Origin: Kalaharituber pfeilii
Taxonomy: Eukaryota > Ascomycota > Pezizomycetes > Pezizales > Pezizaceae
Reading direction: 5' to 3'
DNA: 64,000 bases
NCBI GenBank assembly: GCA_015179045.1
Contig: WHUZ01000006.1
Span: 1,922,001-1,986,000, forward strand
Position numbers and translations under genes: made by a program. The notes beneath the pieces are model-generated. The model searched no databases. It worked only from the letters and a program-made list of their open reading frames with translations, and was not told the origin of the DNA. Shown here piece by piece: positions 10,712-20,609 of this stretch (positions are counted from its first letter, which is position 1; each line of letters starts with the position of its first letter).

Positions 10712-12040
10712 GTCGCAGGTTTTTTTTTTTTTTTTTATATATATCAATACTCGCAGACCGCCCCAAGGGCTATGGCGAGGGTTTTATTATAACAGAGATA
10801 AAAACAAGTCAACGTCTAGTTACATGTAGTACCCGCGAAACTCCTTCATGGTGCGGGTGGCAGGCCCGGTATGTCCTACTTCCGTCCCCTCTCCGATTCA
10901 TACCGGTCCGACCTTAACCAACGTCCCCCGAGCCTCACCCTCTCAACCTCGGTCTCCTTCTCCAAGTAAACTACCGCCGAGCTGGTTTTCTTTCCTTCCT
11001 CAACCAGCATGGTCTTCTTCCTCAACCAGCGAATTCCGGTGATCTTTCCCAATTCCTTATTCGCTGCCTCCAACCATTGTCTGACCTTCCCTAGGTCCTT
11101 CCGTAGGGCGATCCCGTGTACTACGACGCCGGTTTTAAGTCTGGTCGTGGCATCGGGGTTGGTTGGTAGGGAGGTGGAGGTGCTCTTGGGGCGGGGAGAG
11201 GGACCTTTGCGTGATGTGGCTGCCAGGTGGCGCTGGAAGGCTTCGTCTTGACTCGGCAGCTTTCCTTTGCCCTTCCTAGCAGCGGGAGGAGGTGGAGTCG
11301 CGCTCGGAGGCTCCTCTGTGCGGGGTGGTGCTCCCGTGGCTGTAGGGTCGACCGAGAAGGACGACGCGATCTTTCTGGCCTCCTCATCGCTGAGTTGGCG
11401 CTTAATCTCATATGGTTGGTTGGGAGCTGGGGTTTTTCCCTTCCTCTTCTTCGTTCGAGTAGGGGTGGTGTTGCCGACCGTGCGTGGCGTCGGTGGCGGT
11501 GGTGGTGGTGGTGGCGCCAGCGGTGATGGTGGTGGTGGTGGGGTCCAGTTTGTCGCTTGGCCAAACCCAGCTACCTGACTCCCACTGGGGCCTTTCTTCT
11601 CTCGGACCCCCAAATACGCACTCGGGGTCGTCTGGGTCGTTCCCGCACTCGAAGTAGATAAATGTCCCTTTTCCGGTTTCGCTCATCTCGTGCTTCAAGT
11701 ACGCCGTGATGGCCGTCGCGACCGTCCTGAATGCCTCGCCCATGGCGACCGTCCTGAATGCCTCGCCCATGGCGACCGTCCCGCCCATGGCTGCTTCCTA
11801 TTGGGTCTTGGCGTACGGGGGTGTGGGCGGTGTGCTGGCAACGGAAGTGTTAAGCTGAAGAAATCCTCAGAATTTCACCCCGGGGGAAACCTGTGAATCG
11901 TGGTATTTGAGGATGTAAATTAGACCAAAAGACTCAGCGCGCTGAGGGCTTTCGATCTATGTATGTTTCGCTGGGGGAACGTTGTGGTTGCGAAGTCGCT
12001 TCCAAACCGGACCAAACGCTCGTCCTGTTGTGGTTGTTGT
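10712..12040 (-). mobile_element. Half-LINE: 5' end and ORF1 only, tail B
   Basis: On the minus strand the element starts with CGACAACAACCACAACAGGA, a 5' end also seen at 24634 and 54487. It runs through an ORF1 frame and ends in tail B plus poly(A) at about 10721-10760. There is no endonuclease or reverse transcriptase. A candidate target duplication is CGGCGAGGT (left) and CGGTGAGGT (right). It resembles mammalian HAL1 (half-a-LINE) in design. Confidence 0.65.
10876..11788 (-). pseudogene. LINE ORF1-like protein with RRM-like domain, one frameshift
   Basis: The first frame starts at 11788 with a short duplicated motif (VAMGEAFRT) and an acidic stretch. Coding moves to a second frame near 11600, which reads to the stop at 10876. 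The second part has a Pro-rich linker, a basic KKRKGK motif, and a globular C-terminal domain starting GVVVHGIALRKDLGK and including IRWLRKK and KKTSSAVVYLE. Copies of this domain occur at 34682-35071 (-), 36255-36644 (+), 38179-38481 (+) and 48280-48450 (-). It aligns loosely with the RRM-like part of ORF1 in the LINE at 54.5 kb (KLVVKGVP…SSSVTFEVA). It probably binds RNA, by analogy with Tad1/Jockey-type ORF1 proteins. There is no CCHC knuckle. Confidence 0.6.
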
Positions 12041-12049
12041 CGGTGAGGT

Positions 12050-12648
12050 ATGAGAGGTGCCCTCGAGGCGGTTGATGCCACGGCAAGAGTGTTATTGCTC
12101 GCAGACTCTCAGGCAGCAATTAGCGCAGTCAAGATAGCAGGGAAAACTGGAAAAGCAAGGACTGCTGACCTGGCGCGTGTGGTAGAGCTCGTGGCAGAAA
12201 GGCGGCGGAACTTGAGGGATCCCGGAGCTGTGAGGCTTGCGTGGGTCAAGGCCCATGTGGGGATAGAGGGCAATGAGATCGCAGATGAGAGGACCAAGGA
12301 GGGGGCCAGATGCATGTGGTACGATGGGCAGGCCACTGAGGGCGGTCTGCGCCAGGAGTTAGTTCGAAAGAGAAAGGAGGAGAGGGAGCGAGCTGGGTTC
12401 GGGAAGGGCAACCTTGTGAAGTGGTGCAGGAGGGCCCTCACCAACTACGCCTGGCTGCGGACTGGGAAAGGCGGAGCCATGTGGAGGAGAAAATCAGTGG
12501 AGAGGAGGCATGGTGCTCTTGTGGAGCAGCATGGAGTGCAGAACATGTGGTGTTCGAGTGTGGCGAGCTGCAGCGGCCCAAGAGAAAGAAGGAGAGTGGA
12601 GAGATGGCCACCTGGCAGTGCTGGGAGGACTTAGGGGAGAAAGGGTAG
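12050..12648 (+). pseudogene. LINE ORF2 C-terminal fragment: RNase H and zinc motif
   Basis: RNase H residues are visible: LLLADSQAAIS, then LAWVKAHVGIEGNEIAD. After a frame change near 12420-12500 the terminal Cys/His motif CSCGAAWSAEHVVFEC appears. The order and sequence match the end of ORF2 at 60758-61521. Endonuclease and reverse transcriptase are missing. The 3' side is cut by the tail B element starting at about 12686. Confidence 0.8.
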
Positions 12649-12685
12649 AAGCAGAAGGGGGTAGAGGGCAACCCAGTCCAGGTAA

Positions 12686-12840
12686 TTTTTTTTTTTTTAT
12701 ATATATCAATACTCGCATGCCGCCCTGTGGGCTATGGCGGGGGTTTTAATTAAAAGGAAGGAAAAGAGAACTAAAAACAACCAAAAAGTACATGTAGTGC
12801 CCGCAGTGCTCGTACATGATGCGGGTGAACTGTCAATACG
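12686..12840 (-). mobile_element. Tail B retroposon
   Basis: Poly(T), then reverse tail B (ATATCAATACTCGCATGCCG…GGGCTATGGCGGGGG), then an A-rich 3' UTR-like sequence. The right boundary is uncertain and no duplication was found. 12841-13133 contains no gene that can be supported. Confidence 0.65.
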
Positions 12841-13146
12841 GGATCAGTCGAGGTAAGGTTCGCCAGCCTCGATCTGGGCTAGCTGAAGGGCCGCAGCTAC
12901 ATTGTGTACCGAGCGTGTACGTAGTGTAGATAGGTGGCTGGTTTAACCCGACCCGGGTATATGGGTCCCTGCCATAGGCTGGTAGCCTGTATCCTGTATG
13001 CGGGGTTACGTGAATTAAAAACAAGATATGCAGATCGAGGCTGTATTCCATTGTTGGCAAAAGATATCTTTGCCAACTGTGAGCCTCGTTAAATGCAGAC
13101 TCGATCTGGATATGGCGTGATCCTCCTATTCCAATACTGTCTAATC

Positions 13147-13270
13147 GTGAACACCGCGGGCAATACATGTACTTAGTGATTATTTCTTCTTTTCCTTTAT
13201 ATTAATAAAACACCTCACCATAGCCCATAGGGCGGCTTGCGAGTACTGATATAAAAAAAAAAAAAAAAAA
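13147..13270 (+). mobile_element. Tail B retroposon (124 bp)
   Basis: Flanked by the perfect 13-bp direct repeat ATACTGTCTAATC (13134-13146 and 13271-13283). It ends in ACCATAGCCCATAGGGCGGC, then TTGCGAGTACTGATATA and poly(A). About 105 nt of unique sequence. Confidence 0.88.
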
Positions 13271-13433
13271 ATACTGTCTAATCCCCAAGACTTTTTTATG
13301 GGTAACCGTCCTCTTCTGCCATACCTGCGGCTGGTGCTACAGCCAATAAAATAAATGTATTCCCCCAGCATCAGAGTCCATACCATCCCACCGCTTGGAA
13401 TGGGGGAATATATATGTGCTGGGCCTTTTGTGA

Positions 13434-13489
13434 ATTTTTTTTTTTTTTTATATCAGTACTCGCATGCCGCCCTAAGGGCTATGGCGAGG
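13434..13489 (-). mobile_element. Tail B micro-retroposon
   Basis: Flanked by TGGGCCTTTTGTGA (13420-13433) and TGGGCCTTTGGTGA (13490-13503). Unique part is about 40 nt, from CTCGCCATAGCCCTTAGGGC to the poly(A) on the minus strand. 13504-13984 carries no supported gene. Confidence 0.85.
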
Positions 13490-13984
13490 TGGGCCTTTGG
13501 TGACAACCGCTCTGGCCCGGACCATTCACAACGTACGTACAGTACTTGTACAACAAGTCGCTGAATTATTGCGGTTGCCACATTACTATACTGTCAATTT
13601 TATCTACTCTTTGGGGTATTGGTTTCTTTACACATTTATTTACTCATATTCTCTCTTGTCCTTGGAAGTTACATGCATTTAAGATTGTTGGATCTTCAAC
13701 TGTACAACTGTATTTTAGTTTGATCTCCAGAATGCGCTGTTCAGGAGTATCTCACTGGAGTCAGATTATCGCTGAAGAGGGTTCCGCATTTTTAACGGCA
13801 GTTTGGTTGAGTTCGAAGTTAACTGTAGAGTACACTTGTAGGGTGTGTAGGTAATGCAGTGCATAGTACTGTATACAGAACAAAAAAATCATGAACCGTG
13901 GGCCTACTGAGTAGCCCGGACAAGTGGTGACTGAATCACTGTTACGAATGACCCCGCACATATAGATGTAATATGTATGCTGAA

Positions 13985-14340
13985 TGTGAAAAGGAGTACA
14001 GAGGAATAGGCTCAGAGATGTGTGTATTCAATTCTAATGATCAATCAAGAACGGGGCTTCCAGAGCCCATATATACAAAAACTCTATAACACGAAGTTGC
14101 ATACAAAACCAGTGAACAGAACAGCTAAGTATTTGGACTGCCTAATATGGAATACTCAGTCCGGAGTGTTTGGGCCATCGCGGATGTTCGGAGTGCTTAG
14201 GCCATCGCAGATGTTCGGAGTGCTTAGGCCATCGCGGATGTTCGGATGTTTTACACACTCGGACTGTTTCGCTCGGACTGTTTCGCTCGGACTGTTTCGC
14301 TCGGACTGTTTCGCGTGTGTTCGGCTCATGGTTTCTAACA
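13985..14340 (-). repeat. copia 3' LTR
   Basis: 356 bp, TG…CA ends on the minus strand (TGTTAGAAACC…CTTTTCACA). Contains three copies of a roughly 27-bp unit (…GGCCATCGCGGATGTTCGGA…) and four copies of CTCGGACTGTTTCG. Identical to 19265-19620. Confidence 0.95.
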
Positions 14341-14470
14341 CTCCCACTCAACTGCGTGTTCCTGTTCTGATCCTGTAGCCTCCTTAAAACTCTCGATGCC
14401 TTATGCATACCTCCGTAGCAAAAACCCTATGGGAAAAAAGCTTACGTGAGAGAAAGAGTACTACCCCAAG

Positions 14471-17400
14471 TTACCTAAATTGCTTAACTCCCATTCCTTC
14501 CATGAAGTATTCATGTTTCGTGCGTGCTAATGCTTTTGTGCAAATATCCGCTAGGTTCTCATTGGTTTTGACATACTTGAGTGAGATTGCACCAGATTCA
14601 ATGGCTTCACGGATGAAATGGTGACGGATTGCAATGTGCTTAGTCCTATCATGATGCTTAGGGTCTTTAGCTAGATCAATAGCCCCATTGTTGTCTATTC
14701 GAATAAGTTGCCCTTCATGTTGTTGATTGTTGCATCCAGTCTCCCACTTGCTCTTGATTTCATCGAATAGCCTTCGTAGCCATATGCCTTCCTTGCAGGC
14801 CTCTGTAGCTGCCATATATTCAGCTTCGGTTGTGGAAAGAGCTACTGTAGGCTGTTTTCTAGACTTCCAGGAGATCGCAGCACCAGCGAGGGTAAAAACA
14901 TAGCCAGAGGTTGATTTGCGTGTGTCAATATCACCGGCCCAGTCAGAGTCGCTATACCCTATAGGATGATGATAGCCTATAATCCGTTCAGTAGCTGAGC
15001 TCGAACTTGACCTTGAGCCTTGAAATAGTAGGCCATGTTGTCGGGTGTGTTGAAGATATCGAAGAACACGCTTTGCAGCTGCTAAGTGTTGAGCTGAGGG
15101 GGCAGCACTGAACTGTCCAAGTGTAGATACTGTGTAAGCTAGATCTGGCCGAGTTCCAAGCATTGCATACATGAGCTTTCCAACAAGTGACTGGTATTGG
15201 CGTATTTCGGCTGGTGTAGGAGTAGCAGTACTATCTGTTTGTAGTCTGACATTCGAGTCGAGAGGAGTGGAAAGGCTCTTGCATCGATCCATGCCGAAAT
15301 ATACAAGAATACTGCTGATGTATTTAGTTTGGTGGAGCCAGATTATGCGATTTGGGCGGTCTCGAGTAATCTCAAATCCAATGAATAACTTTACTGCTCC
15401 AAGATCCTTCATGTTGTATTTGCTAGCGAGCTGCTTCTTAATTTGATCTTTGAGTGTAGGATTGAATGAAAAGATCAAGATATCGTCAACCCAGAGCAGC
15501 AGTAAAATTCCAGACATGATGTAGAGATTTGAATCCTCTGTTGAGCGCTGGAAGCCAATGGATATTAGATATGCATCGATGTCTGCATACCATGCTCGAG
15601 GTGCCTGTTTGAGGCCGTAGAGGGCTTTTCGGAGCTTGCAGACTTGGTTGCTGTTGGAGCTGTTGCTGAAGCCTTCGGGTAGCTCCATATACACTTCCTC
15701 ATCGAGTTCAGGGTGAAGAAATGCTGTAATGACATCCATTTGATCAATATCAAGGTCATGTTCTGCAGCAATCGCCATTAGCATTCGAACAGTAGCAAAC
15801 TTAGCAACTGGGGCAAAGGTTTCTTCATAGTCAACTCCTGCTCTCTGCTCATAGCCTTTAATCACAAGGCGGGCTTTATATCTTATGCTGCCATCAGCAT
15901 TCTGCTTTACTTTGTACACCCATTTGCAGCCAATCACACTCTTGCTCTCAGGTACCTGAGCTTGGTCAACAAGCTCCCATGTTTGGTTTTCTAGCAGCGA
16001 GTTAAGTTCTTCGCCCATAGCTTGCTCCCACTGAACACAGTCAGGGCTTTGCATGGCTTGCCGGTAGCTAGTCGGTTCACCAATTGCCTCCTTTACTGGT
16101 CCCTGGGCTTGAAAAGCTTTTGTCATGGTATGGCCAGATCTCCACAGAGCATCTGCCAGGGCATTGAGAGCTTCAAGCCTCCCTTCGTCAGGTGTAGCTT
16201 GTAGAGTACCAGATTCTAGTGCGTGACAGCACTTAGATATCTCTTCACTTGCATCAGTATGCACAGTGGACACGTGGATTGTGTGGTGCTTAGCCATCTG
16301 GTCGGCATTGGGGTCTTTACCAGTCATAGAACTGGTAGCTGCAGCACGCGAGCGGCGTGGGCGTTTCTCAATGATTTCTTCTCCAAGACGTAGGCGTGGT
16401 ATGTCAGGCTCTGTCCGTTGAGGCATCGTGGCCGGTATCCGAGTCATAGGCAGTGTCGCACCTGGCGTCATAGCCGGCGTCGTAGGTTCATCAGCAATCT
16501 CAGTGATTCTGTCTTCTGGCCAGATGTCAGGCATGTTAACATCCTGTAGCTCTTCTGTACTGCAGCTGGTAGGTGCATTCAGCTGCTCAGCTGTGGTGAT
16601 GCCCATTGGTTTTCTCTCGTCGAATACCACGTCAGCTACAATGTATGCCCGACGGCCTTGTGGGTCCCAAACTCGCCACTGCTTGGTTGTAGTAGGTGAA
16701 TAGCCGATGAAGATGCACTGCTGTGACTTAGCTTGCATGGTACGACGCTTCTGTTTTGGGATATGTGCATAGGCGTGACATCCAAAAATGCGCAGGTGGT
16801 GCAGGGCCGGTTTCTTGCCATACCAGGCCTCATAGGGCGTTTTGTTCTCGAGAGCTCGTGTAGGTGACCTGTTCAAGATATACACAGCTGTTGCAGTAGC
16901 TTCTGCCCAGAATTCCTCATCAAGCTTAGCAGCACACCTCATAGACACTGCCATCTCCTTGATAGTCCTAATTTTTCTTTCACTGACTCCATTTTGATGC
17001 TGAGTGTAGGGTGCGCTGGGTTCATAGGAGATACCGCTGCTTGACAGAATACCTCGGAATCTGCGGTTGTCATATTCTCCCTTGCCATTGTCACACCTGA
17101 AACGTTTGATAACTCTCCCACTTTCCTTCTCTACATGTGCTTTAAAGTCTTGAAAAGCACTGCAGACCTCTTCAACTGTTTTGGATTCAAGGATGTATAC
17201 CCATGTCATGCGTGAATAGTCATCAATGTAGAGGAGGAAGTACCTAGAGTTTCCAGGTGTGACTGGGAATGGACCAGCAGAGTCAGAGTGAATGAGTTGG
17301 AGGGGCTCAGTTGCCCTCTCAGAGGGTGTTCGATTGATTGTGACCTTCTGTTTGCCTTGCAGGCATGGAAAACAGGGACTGCCATCTTTGGATAGCTCTG

Positions 17401-19177
17401 CCTTTCGCAGCTCTATGCCAGTTGCAAGACCATTGGCGAGCGTCTTAACAGCAGCTGTATTCAGGTGTCCTAGGCGGTAATGCCAGAGCTCGAGTGTACC
17501 TTTAGCCAGAACGGTGGTGGCAGGCACGGTAGCGGCAGCGGCAGGCACGGTGGTGGCAGGCACGGTGGTGGCAGGCACGGTGGTGGCAGGCACGGCAGCG
17601 GCAGGCACGGTGGTGGCAGGCACGGCGGTGGCAGGCACGGTGGTGGCAGGCACGGCGGTGGCAGGCACGGCGGTGGCAGGCACGGCGTGGGTTTTTCGGA
17701 GGTTAATTACGTACATTCCATCTCGACGTTTGACAGTGATGACTGGTCGGTCCTGTTCATCTGCAATCCTGCAGGTGCCTGACTTGAATAATGTGCTGTA
17801 ACCTGCATCCTCTGCTTTTGCTACTGAGAAGAGGTTGCATTTGAGATCTGGAACATATAACACTGATTCAAGAGTCATGCACCGTTCATTACTCTGAATA
17901 GTCATGGTTCCTATTGCTGTAGCGAAAATTGTGTAGTTGTCTCCCAGTAGTACCTTACGTGGCTTTGCAAGTGTCTTGTGGCTTGTGAAGTCTGACAGAG
18001 TGGAGCACATGTGGTCACTGGCTCCAGAGTCAATGTACCAGGTTCTTCGTTGACAATTGGTGAGGGTAGCTCTAGTTGCAGAGGCTTTGGCAATATACAT
18101 CCTTGTCAGGTTAGCACTCGATTTGTTGGAATCATCTGTATTGGATGCGGGGCTCAGTTTCTCTCTTTTGTTCTTGAGCTCAATTGCCTTCTTCTGTAAT
18201 CTGCAATCCTCTGCTTTGTGTCCTTCTTTTGTGCAGTACCAACATACTCCTGCAATTCGCTTAGACTGGGTATCTCTCTTGTTGACTCTATATCCGCCAC
18301 GGCCGCCACGTCCTGATCTGTAGCCACGGCCACGGCCTCCTCCACGGCTATTCGTTGCCAGTGCTCCGGCGGTAGTAGTGGTTATTGGTTCGAGCTGAGT
18401 TTCATAGTCAACAAGGGTACTGAGGACATAGTTGATAGTCTGTTCTGGAATTGGTTTCTCTGCTATTACACGACGTATGCCTGAAAATTTGGGTGAGAGA
18501 TGGCGGAGGATGTGATTGACCATTCCTCTGTCAGTAATAGGGTCATCAGTGTGGGTCAACGCATTTTGGTAACCTATGAGTCTGCTAATCCATGCAGATA
18601 CTTTCTCATGTTCACCCATTTTATCGTTTCCAAAGGCCATCTGAATTGCGTTAATACCAGAGCGGTTTGCAACTGTGTCAAGTCTTTGCTTGAGGGCCTT
18701 CCACATCTCAGTAGGCTCATCTGCATTTCCAAGATAAGCTTGAGCAGATAGTGTCAGAGAGCCGAAAATAATGGAAGCAGCTTGATTAGAGCGTTTGGTA
18801 AACTTAGCTAGAGCTTCTGAGTTTGTATTGGGGCCTGAGGTGGATGGTCCGGCACTGCTTGATGCTCGTGATGCTCGGGAGGCTAAGGCAGTTTGTTCTG
18901 GGGCATGCTCAGTGCCATTGACGATTTCCCAGAGATTGCAGGCCTTGAGAATGAACTTCATGGCCACGCTCCATTGTTGGTAGTTTGAGGTTGTAAGCAT
19001 GGGAGCTTGTCCATGTTTATGGCGAAAGACATCAGCAGTGGTGGAGGTGGATCCAGACATTGTAGGATGATTTGATGTTTGCAGTAGTAGACGTGGAGAG
19101 CAGGTGAGCTCGAGGGATTCGAGAAGCGAGGAGCACGAGCGAGGAGTGCAAGCGAGGAATGTGAGCGAGGAGCACAA
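14471..19177 (-). CDS. copia Gag-Pol polyprotein, 1568 aa, intact
   Basis: Domain order is that of Ty1/copia. Gag lies in the first 290 residues (QQWSVAMKFILKACNLWEIV). Then come an Arg/Gly-rich tract and a CCHC knuckle CWYCTKEGHKAEDC (about 312-325). The protease motif WYIDSGASDHM is at about 380. A Val-Pro-Ala-Thr repeat runs from about 498 to 553. The integrase zinc region starts LWHYRLGHLN, and the integrase core has SDSAGP, RCDNGKGEY and NGVSERK. Reverse transcriptase has KARLVIKGYEQ and the catalytic LLWVDDILIF (about 1236). RNase H has SDSDWAGD and STTEAEYMA. All catalytic residues checked are present. The likely true start is an internal ATG near 19061 (MSGSTSTTADVF), because the upstream 39 residues come from leader repeats. 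Made from one LTR-to-LTR transcript. Confidence 0.96.
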   Translation of the reverse strand: MCSSLTFLACTPRSCSSLLESLELTCSPRLLLQTSNHPTMSGSTSTTADVFRHKHGQAPMLTTSNYQQWSVAMKFILKACNLWEIVNGTEHAPEQTALASRASRASSSAGPSTSGPNTNSEALAKFTKRSNQAASIIFGSLTLSAQAYLGNADEPTEMWKALKQRLDTVANRSGINAIQMAFGNDKMGEHEKVSAWISRLIGYQNALTHTDDPITDRGMVNHILRHLSPKFSGIRRVIAEKPIPEQTINYVLSTLVDYETQLEPITTTTAGALATNSRGGGRGRGYRSGRGGRGGYRVNKRDTQSKRIAGVCWYCTKEGHKAEDCRLQKKAIELKNKREKLSPASNTDDSNKSSANLTRMYIAKASATRATLTNCQRRTWYIDSGASDHMCSTLSDFTSHKTLAKPRKVLLGDNYTIFATAIGTMTIQSNERCMTLESVLYVPDLKCNLFSVAKAEDAGYSTLFKSGTCRIADEQDRPVITVKRRDGMYVINLRKTHAVPATAVPATAVPATTVPATAVPATTVPAAAVPATTVPATTVPATTVPAAAATVPATTVLAKGTLELWHYRLGHLNTAAVKTLANGLATGIELRKAELSKDGSPCFPCLQGKQKVTINRTPSERATEPLQLIHSDSAGPFPVTPGNSRYFLLYIDDYSRMTWVYILESKTVEEVCSAFQDFKAHVEKESGRVIKRFRCDNGKGEYDNRRFRGILSSSGISYEPSAPYTQHQNGVSERKIRTIKEMAVSMRCAAKLDEEFWAEATATAVYILNRSPTRALENKTPYEAWYGKKPALHHLRIFGCHAYAHIPKQKRRTMQAKSQQCIFIGYSPTTTKQWRVWDPQGRRAYIVADVVFDERKPMGITTAEQLNAPTSCSTEELQDVNMPDIWPEDRITEIADEPTTPAMTPGATLPMTRIPATMPQRTEPDIPRLRLGEEIIEKRPRRSRAAATSSMTGKDPNADQMAKHHTIHVSTVHTDASEEISKCCHALESGTLQATPDEGRLEALNALADALWRSGHTMTKAFQAQGPVKEAIGEPTSYRQAMQSPDCVQWEQAMGEELNSLLENQTWELVDQAQVPESKSVIGCKWVYKVKQNADGSIRYKARLVIKGYEQRAGVDYEETFAPVAKFATVRMLMAIAAEHDLDIDQMDVITAFLHPELDEEVYMELPEGFSNSSNSNQVCKLRKALYGLKQAPRAWYADIDAYLISIGFQRSTEDSNLYIMSGILLLLWVDDILIFSFNPTLKDQIKKQLASKYNMKDLGAVKLFIGFEITRDRPNRIIWLHQTKYISSILVYFGMDRCKSLSTPLDSNVRLQTDSTATPTPAEIRQYQSLVGKLMYAMLGTRPDLAYTVSTLGQFSAAPSAQHLAAAKRVLRYLQHTRQHGLLFQGSRSSSSSATERIIGYHHPIGYSDSDWAGDIDTRKSTSGYVFTLAGAAISWKSRKQPTVALSTTEAEYMAATEACKEGIWLRRLFDEIKSKWETGCNNQQHEGQLIRIDNNGAIDLAKDPKHHDRTKHIAIRHHFIREAIESGAISLKYVKTNENLADICTKALARTKHEYFMEGMGVKQFR
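17500..17690 (-). repeat. 15-bp tandem repeat encoding VPAT(T/A)
   Basis: About 11-13 copies of a GGTGGCAGGCACGGT-like unit, in frame within the copia polyprotein between protease and integrase. The product is a Val-Pro-Ala-Thr run. Unit-length variation keeps the frame. Confidence 0.9.
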
Positions 19178-19247
19178 GTGAGGAGTGCGAGCAAGGAGTG
19201 CAAGTGTGTGAAAAAGTGCGACTTAAATGCGGTGGACTATATTGCAC

Positions 19248-19264
19248 AGTCCGGGCTCATAACC
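19248..19264 (-). promoter_or_regulatory. copia primer-binding site complementary to tRNA-iMet anticodon arm
   Basis: Directly inside the 5' LTR the minus strand reads GGTTATGAGCCCGG. Its complement, GGGCTCATAACC, is the anticodon stem-loop of eukaryotic initiator tRNA-Met. This is the half-tRNA primer type known from Drosophila copia and yeast Ty5, not the usual 3'-CCA end. Confidence 0.75.
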
Positions 19265-19620
19265 TGTGAAAAGGAGTACAGAGGAATAGGCTCAGAGATG
19301 TGTGTATTCAATTCTAATGATCAATCAAGAACGGGGCTTCCAGAGCCCATATATACAAAAACTCTATAACACGAAGTTGCATACAAAACCAGTGAACAGA
19401 ACAGCTAAGTATTTGGACTGCCTAATATGGAATACTCAGTCCGGAGTGTTTGGGCCATCGCGGATGTTCGGAGTGCTTAGGCCATCGCAGATGTTCGGAG
19501 TGCTTAGGCCATCGCGGATGTTCGGATGTTTTACACACTCGGACTGTTTCGCTCGGACTGTTTCGCTCGGACTGTTTCGCTCGGACTGTTTCGCGTGTGT
19601 TCGGCTCATGGTTTCTAACA
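19265..19620 (-). repeat. copia 5' LTR
   Basis: 356 bp and identical to 13985-14340. It drives the element. The untranslated leader left of it (19080-19210) holds short tandem units of the form GCGAGGAGTGCAA. Confidence 0.95.
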
Positions 19621-19771
19621 CTGAAATACACTAGAGCAGAAGCCACGCCCGTATCTACGAGATGACAACTATCACAAGCGGCAGTAGCACAGCGTGAGCC
19701 TCACCCAAGGGATGAATCAATGAATCCAACAGGCCAGGCCTGGCCTGACAGGCCGTGATCTGCATTGGACT

Positions 19772-19877
19772 TTTTTTTTTTTTTTTTTTAAATATCAGTG
19801 CTCGCATGCCGCCCTATGGGCTATGGCGAGGTTTTTATTAAAAGAAGAAAAAGAATTAATGGCTAAATACATGTAGT
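19772..19877 (-). mobile_element. Tail B retroposon (106 bp)
   Basis: Perfect 13-bp direct repeat TCTGCATTGGACT at 19759-19771 and 19878-19890. Reverse tail B follows poly(T); about 85 nt of unique sequence. Confidence 0.9.
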
Positions 19878-20271
19878 TCTGCATTGGACTGAAACCGCCT
19901 GGACCGATCCAGGCCGGTATTCTCAGTGGCCTGGACCAGACTGGACTGGCCTGGTTGGCCTGATCCACATGAATCAAACCAACCAGGCCGGTCCAGGCCA
20001 ACCAGGCCAGTCCAGGCCAGTCCAGGCCAACCAGGCCAGTCCAGGCCAGTCCAGGCCAACCAGGCCAACCAGGCAGGTTCAGGCCAATTGAATGAATCAC
20101 TCCACAGCTATCGAGGTGAATTGAGGCCAGCGTTTACTAGATTGTTTGAGTATTTAGATGAGTAGAATCTCCCGTATATTTAGAATTTTAAACAGCAGCG
20201 GTCTACGACTTTCGTCAAGTATGTATCACACTTGATATTCAAGTATATGTATATTTTAGCGATGATGGACC

Positions 20272-20319
20272 TTTTTTTTTTTTTTAAAATATCATTACTC
20301 GCATTCCGCCCTGGGGGCT
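20272..20319 (-). mobile_element. Tail B micro-retroposon
   Basis: Direct repeat ATGATGGACC flanks a 48-base insertion. Only about 36 nt precede the poly(A) on the minus strand, starting AGCCCCCAGGGCGGAATGCG. Confidence 0.88.
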
Positions 20320-20609
20320 ATGATGGACCTTTCAGATAATACAACAGACGGGACTCAATTCTTTGATGATGATACCTAATACGCAACTGTCAATTACTAA
20401 TAGTGGAAATGTCCAGGACTATTAAAATCTAATTCACCTGGGTTAGATTCTAAAATCGCTTGAATTTACGTAAATGGCCTGGTTGGCCTGGTTGGCCTGG
20501 ACTGGCCTGATTGGCCTGGGCCGGCCTGGCCTGGCCTGGCCTGTTGGATTCATTATAAAAATCTCACTACTCAAGTTTAACTCCAGATCCTCATGCGTTC
20601 TTCACTCAA

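Larger units (their letters stand above)
13985..19620 (-). mobile_element. Complete Ty1/copia retrotransposon, recent insertion
   Basis: 5636 bp with two 356-bp LTRs, at 13985-14340 and 19265-19620, that are identical as far as can be read. Both flanks carry the 5-bp duplication CTGAA (13980-13984, 19621-19625). One uninterrupted polyprotein frame runs between the LTRs. The PBS lies directly inside the right LTR and a purine-rich tract (GAGTGGGAG) directly inside the left one. Identity of the LTRs and the intact frame mean it inserted recently and may still be active. Confidence 0.96.
19719..20554. mobile_element. Second GGCCTGG-rich TIR element, non-autonomous
   Basis: Left end AATGAATCCAACAGGCCAGG; the right end ending at 20554 is its inverted match. 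The flanks inside are saturated with GGCCTGG/CCAGGCC, and 19905-20090 has more than ten copies. It shares CCAAC(A/C)GGCCAGGCC with the element at 6102. It carries two tail B insertions (19772-19877, 20272-20319). No transposase and no clear duplication. Confidence 0.7.

Noticed and set aside
11227..11578. Gly/Trp/Val-rich plus-strand frames
   Set aside because: Antisense of the Pro/Thr-rich linker of the ORF1-like protein.
10632..13300. Inverted GATTAGACAGTATTGG-type repeats at both ends, as a composite transposon
   Set aside because: Only about 30 bases match, no target duplication was found, and the right copy is broken by a tail B insert. Too little to call an element.
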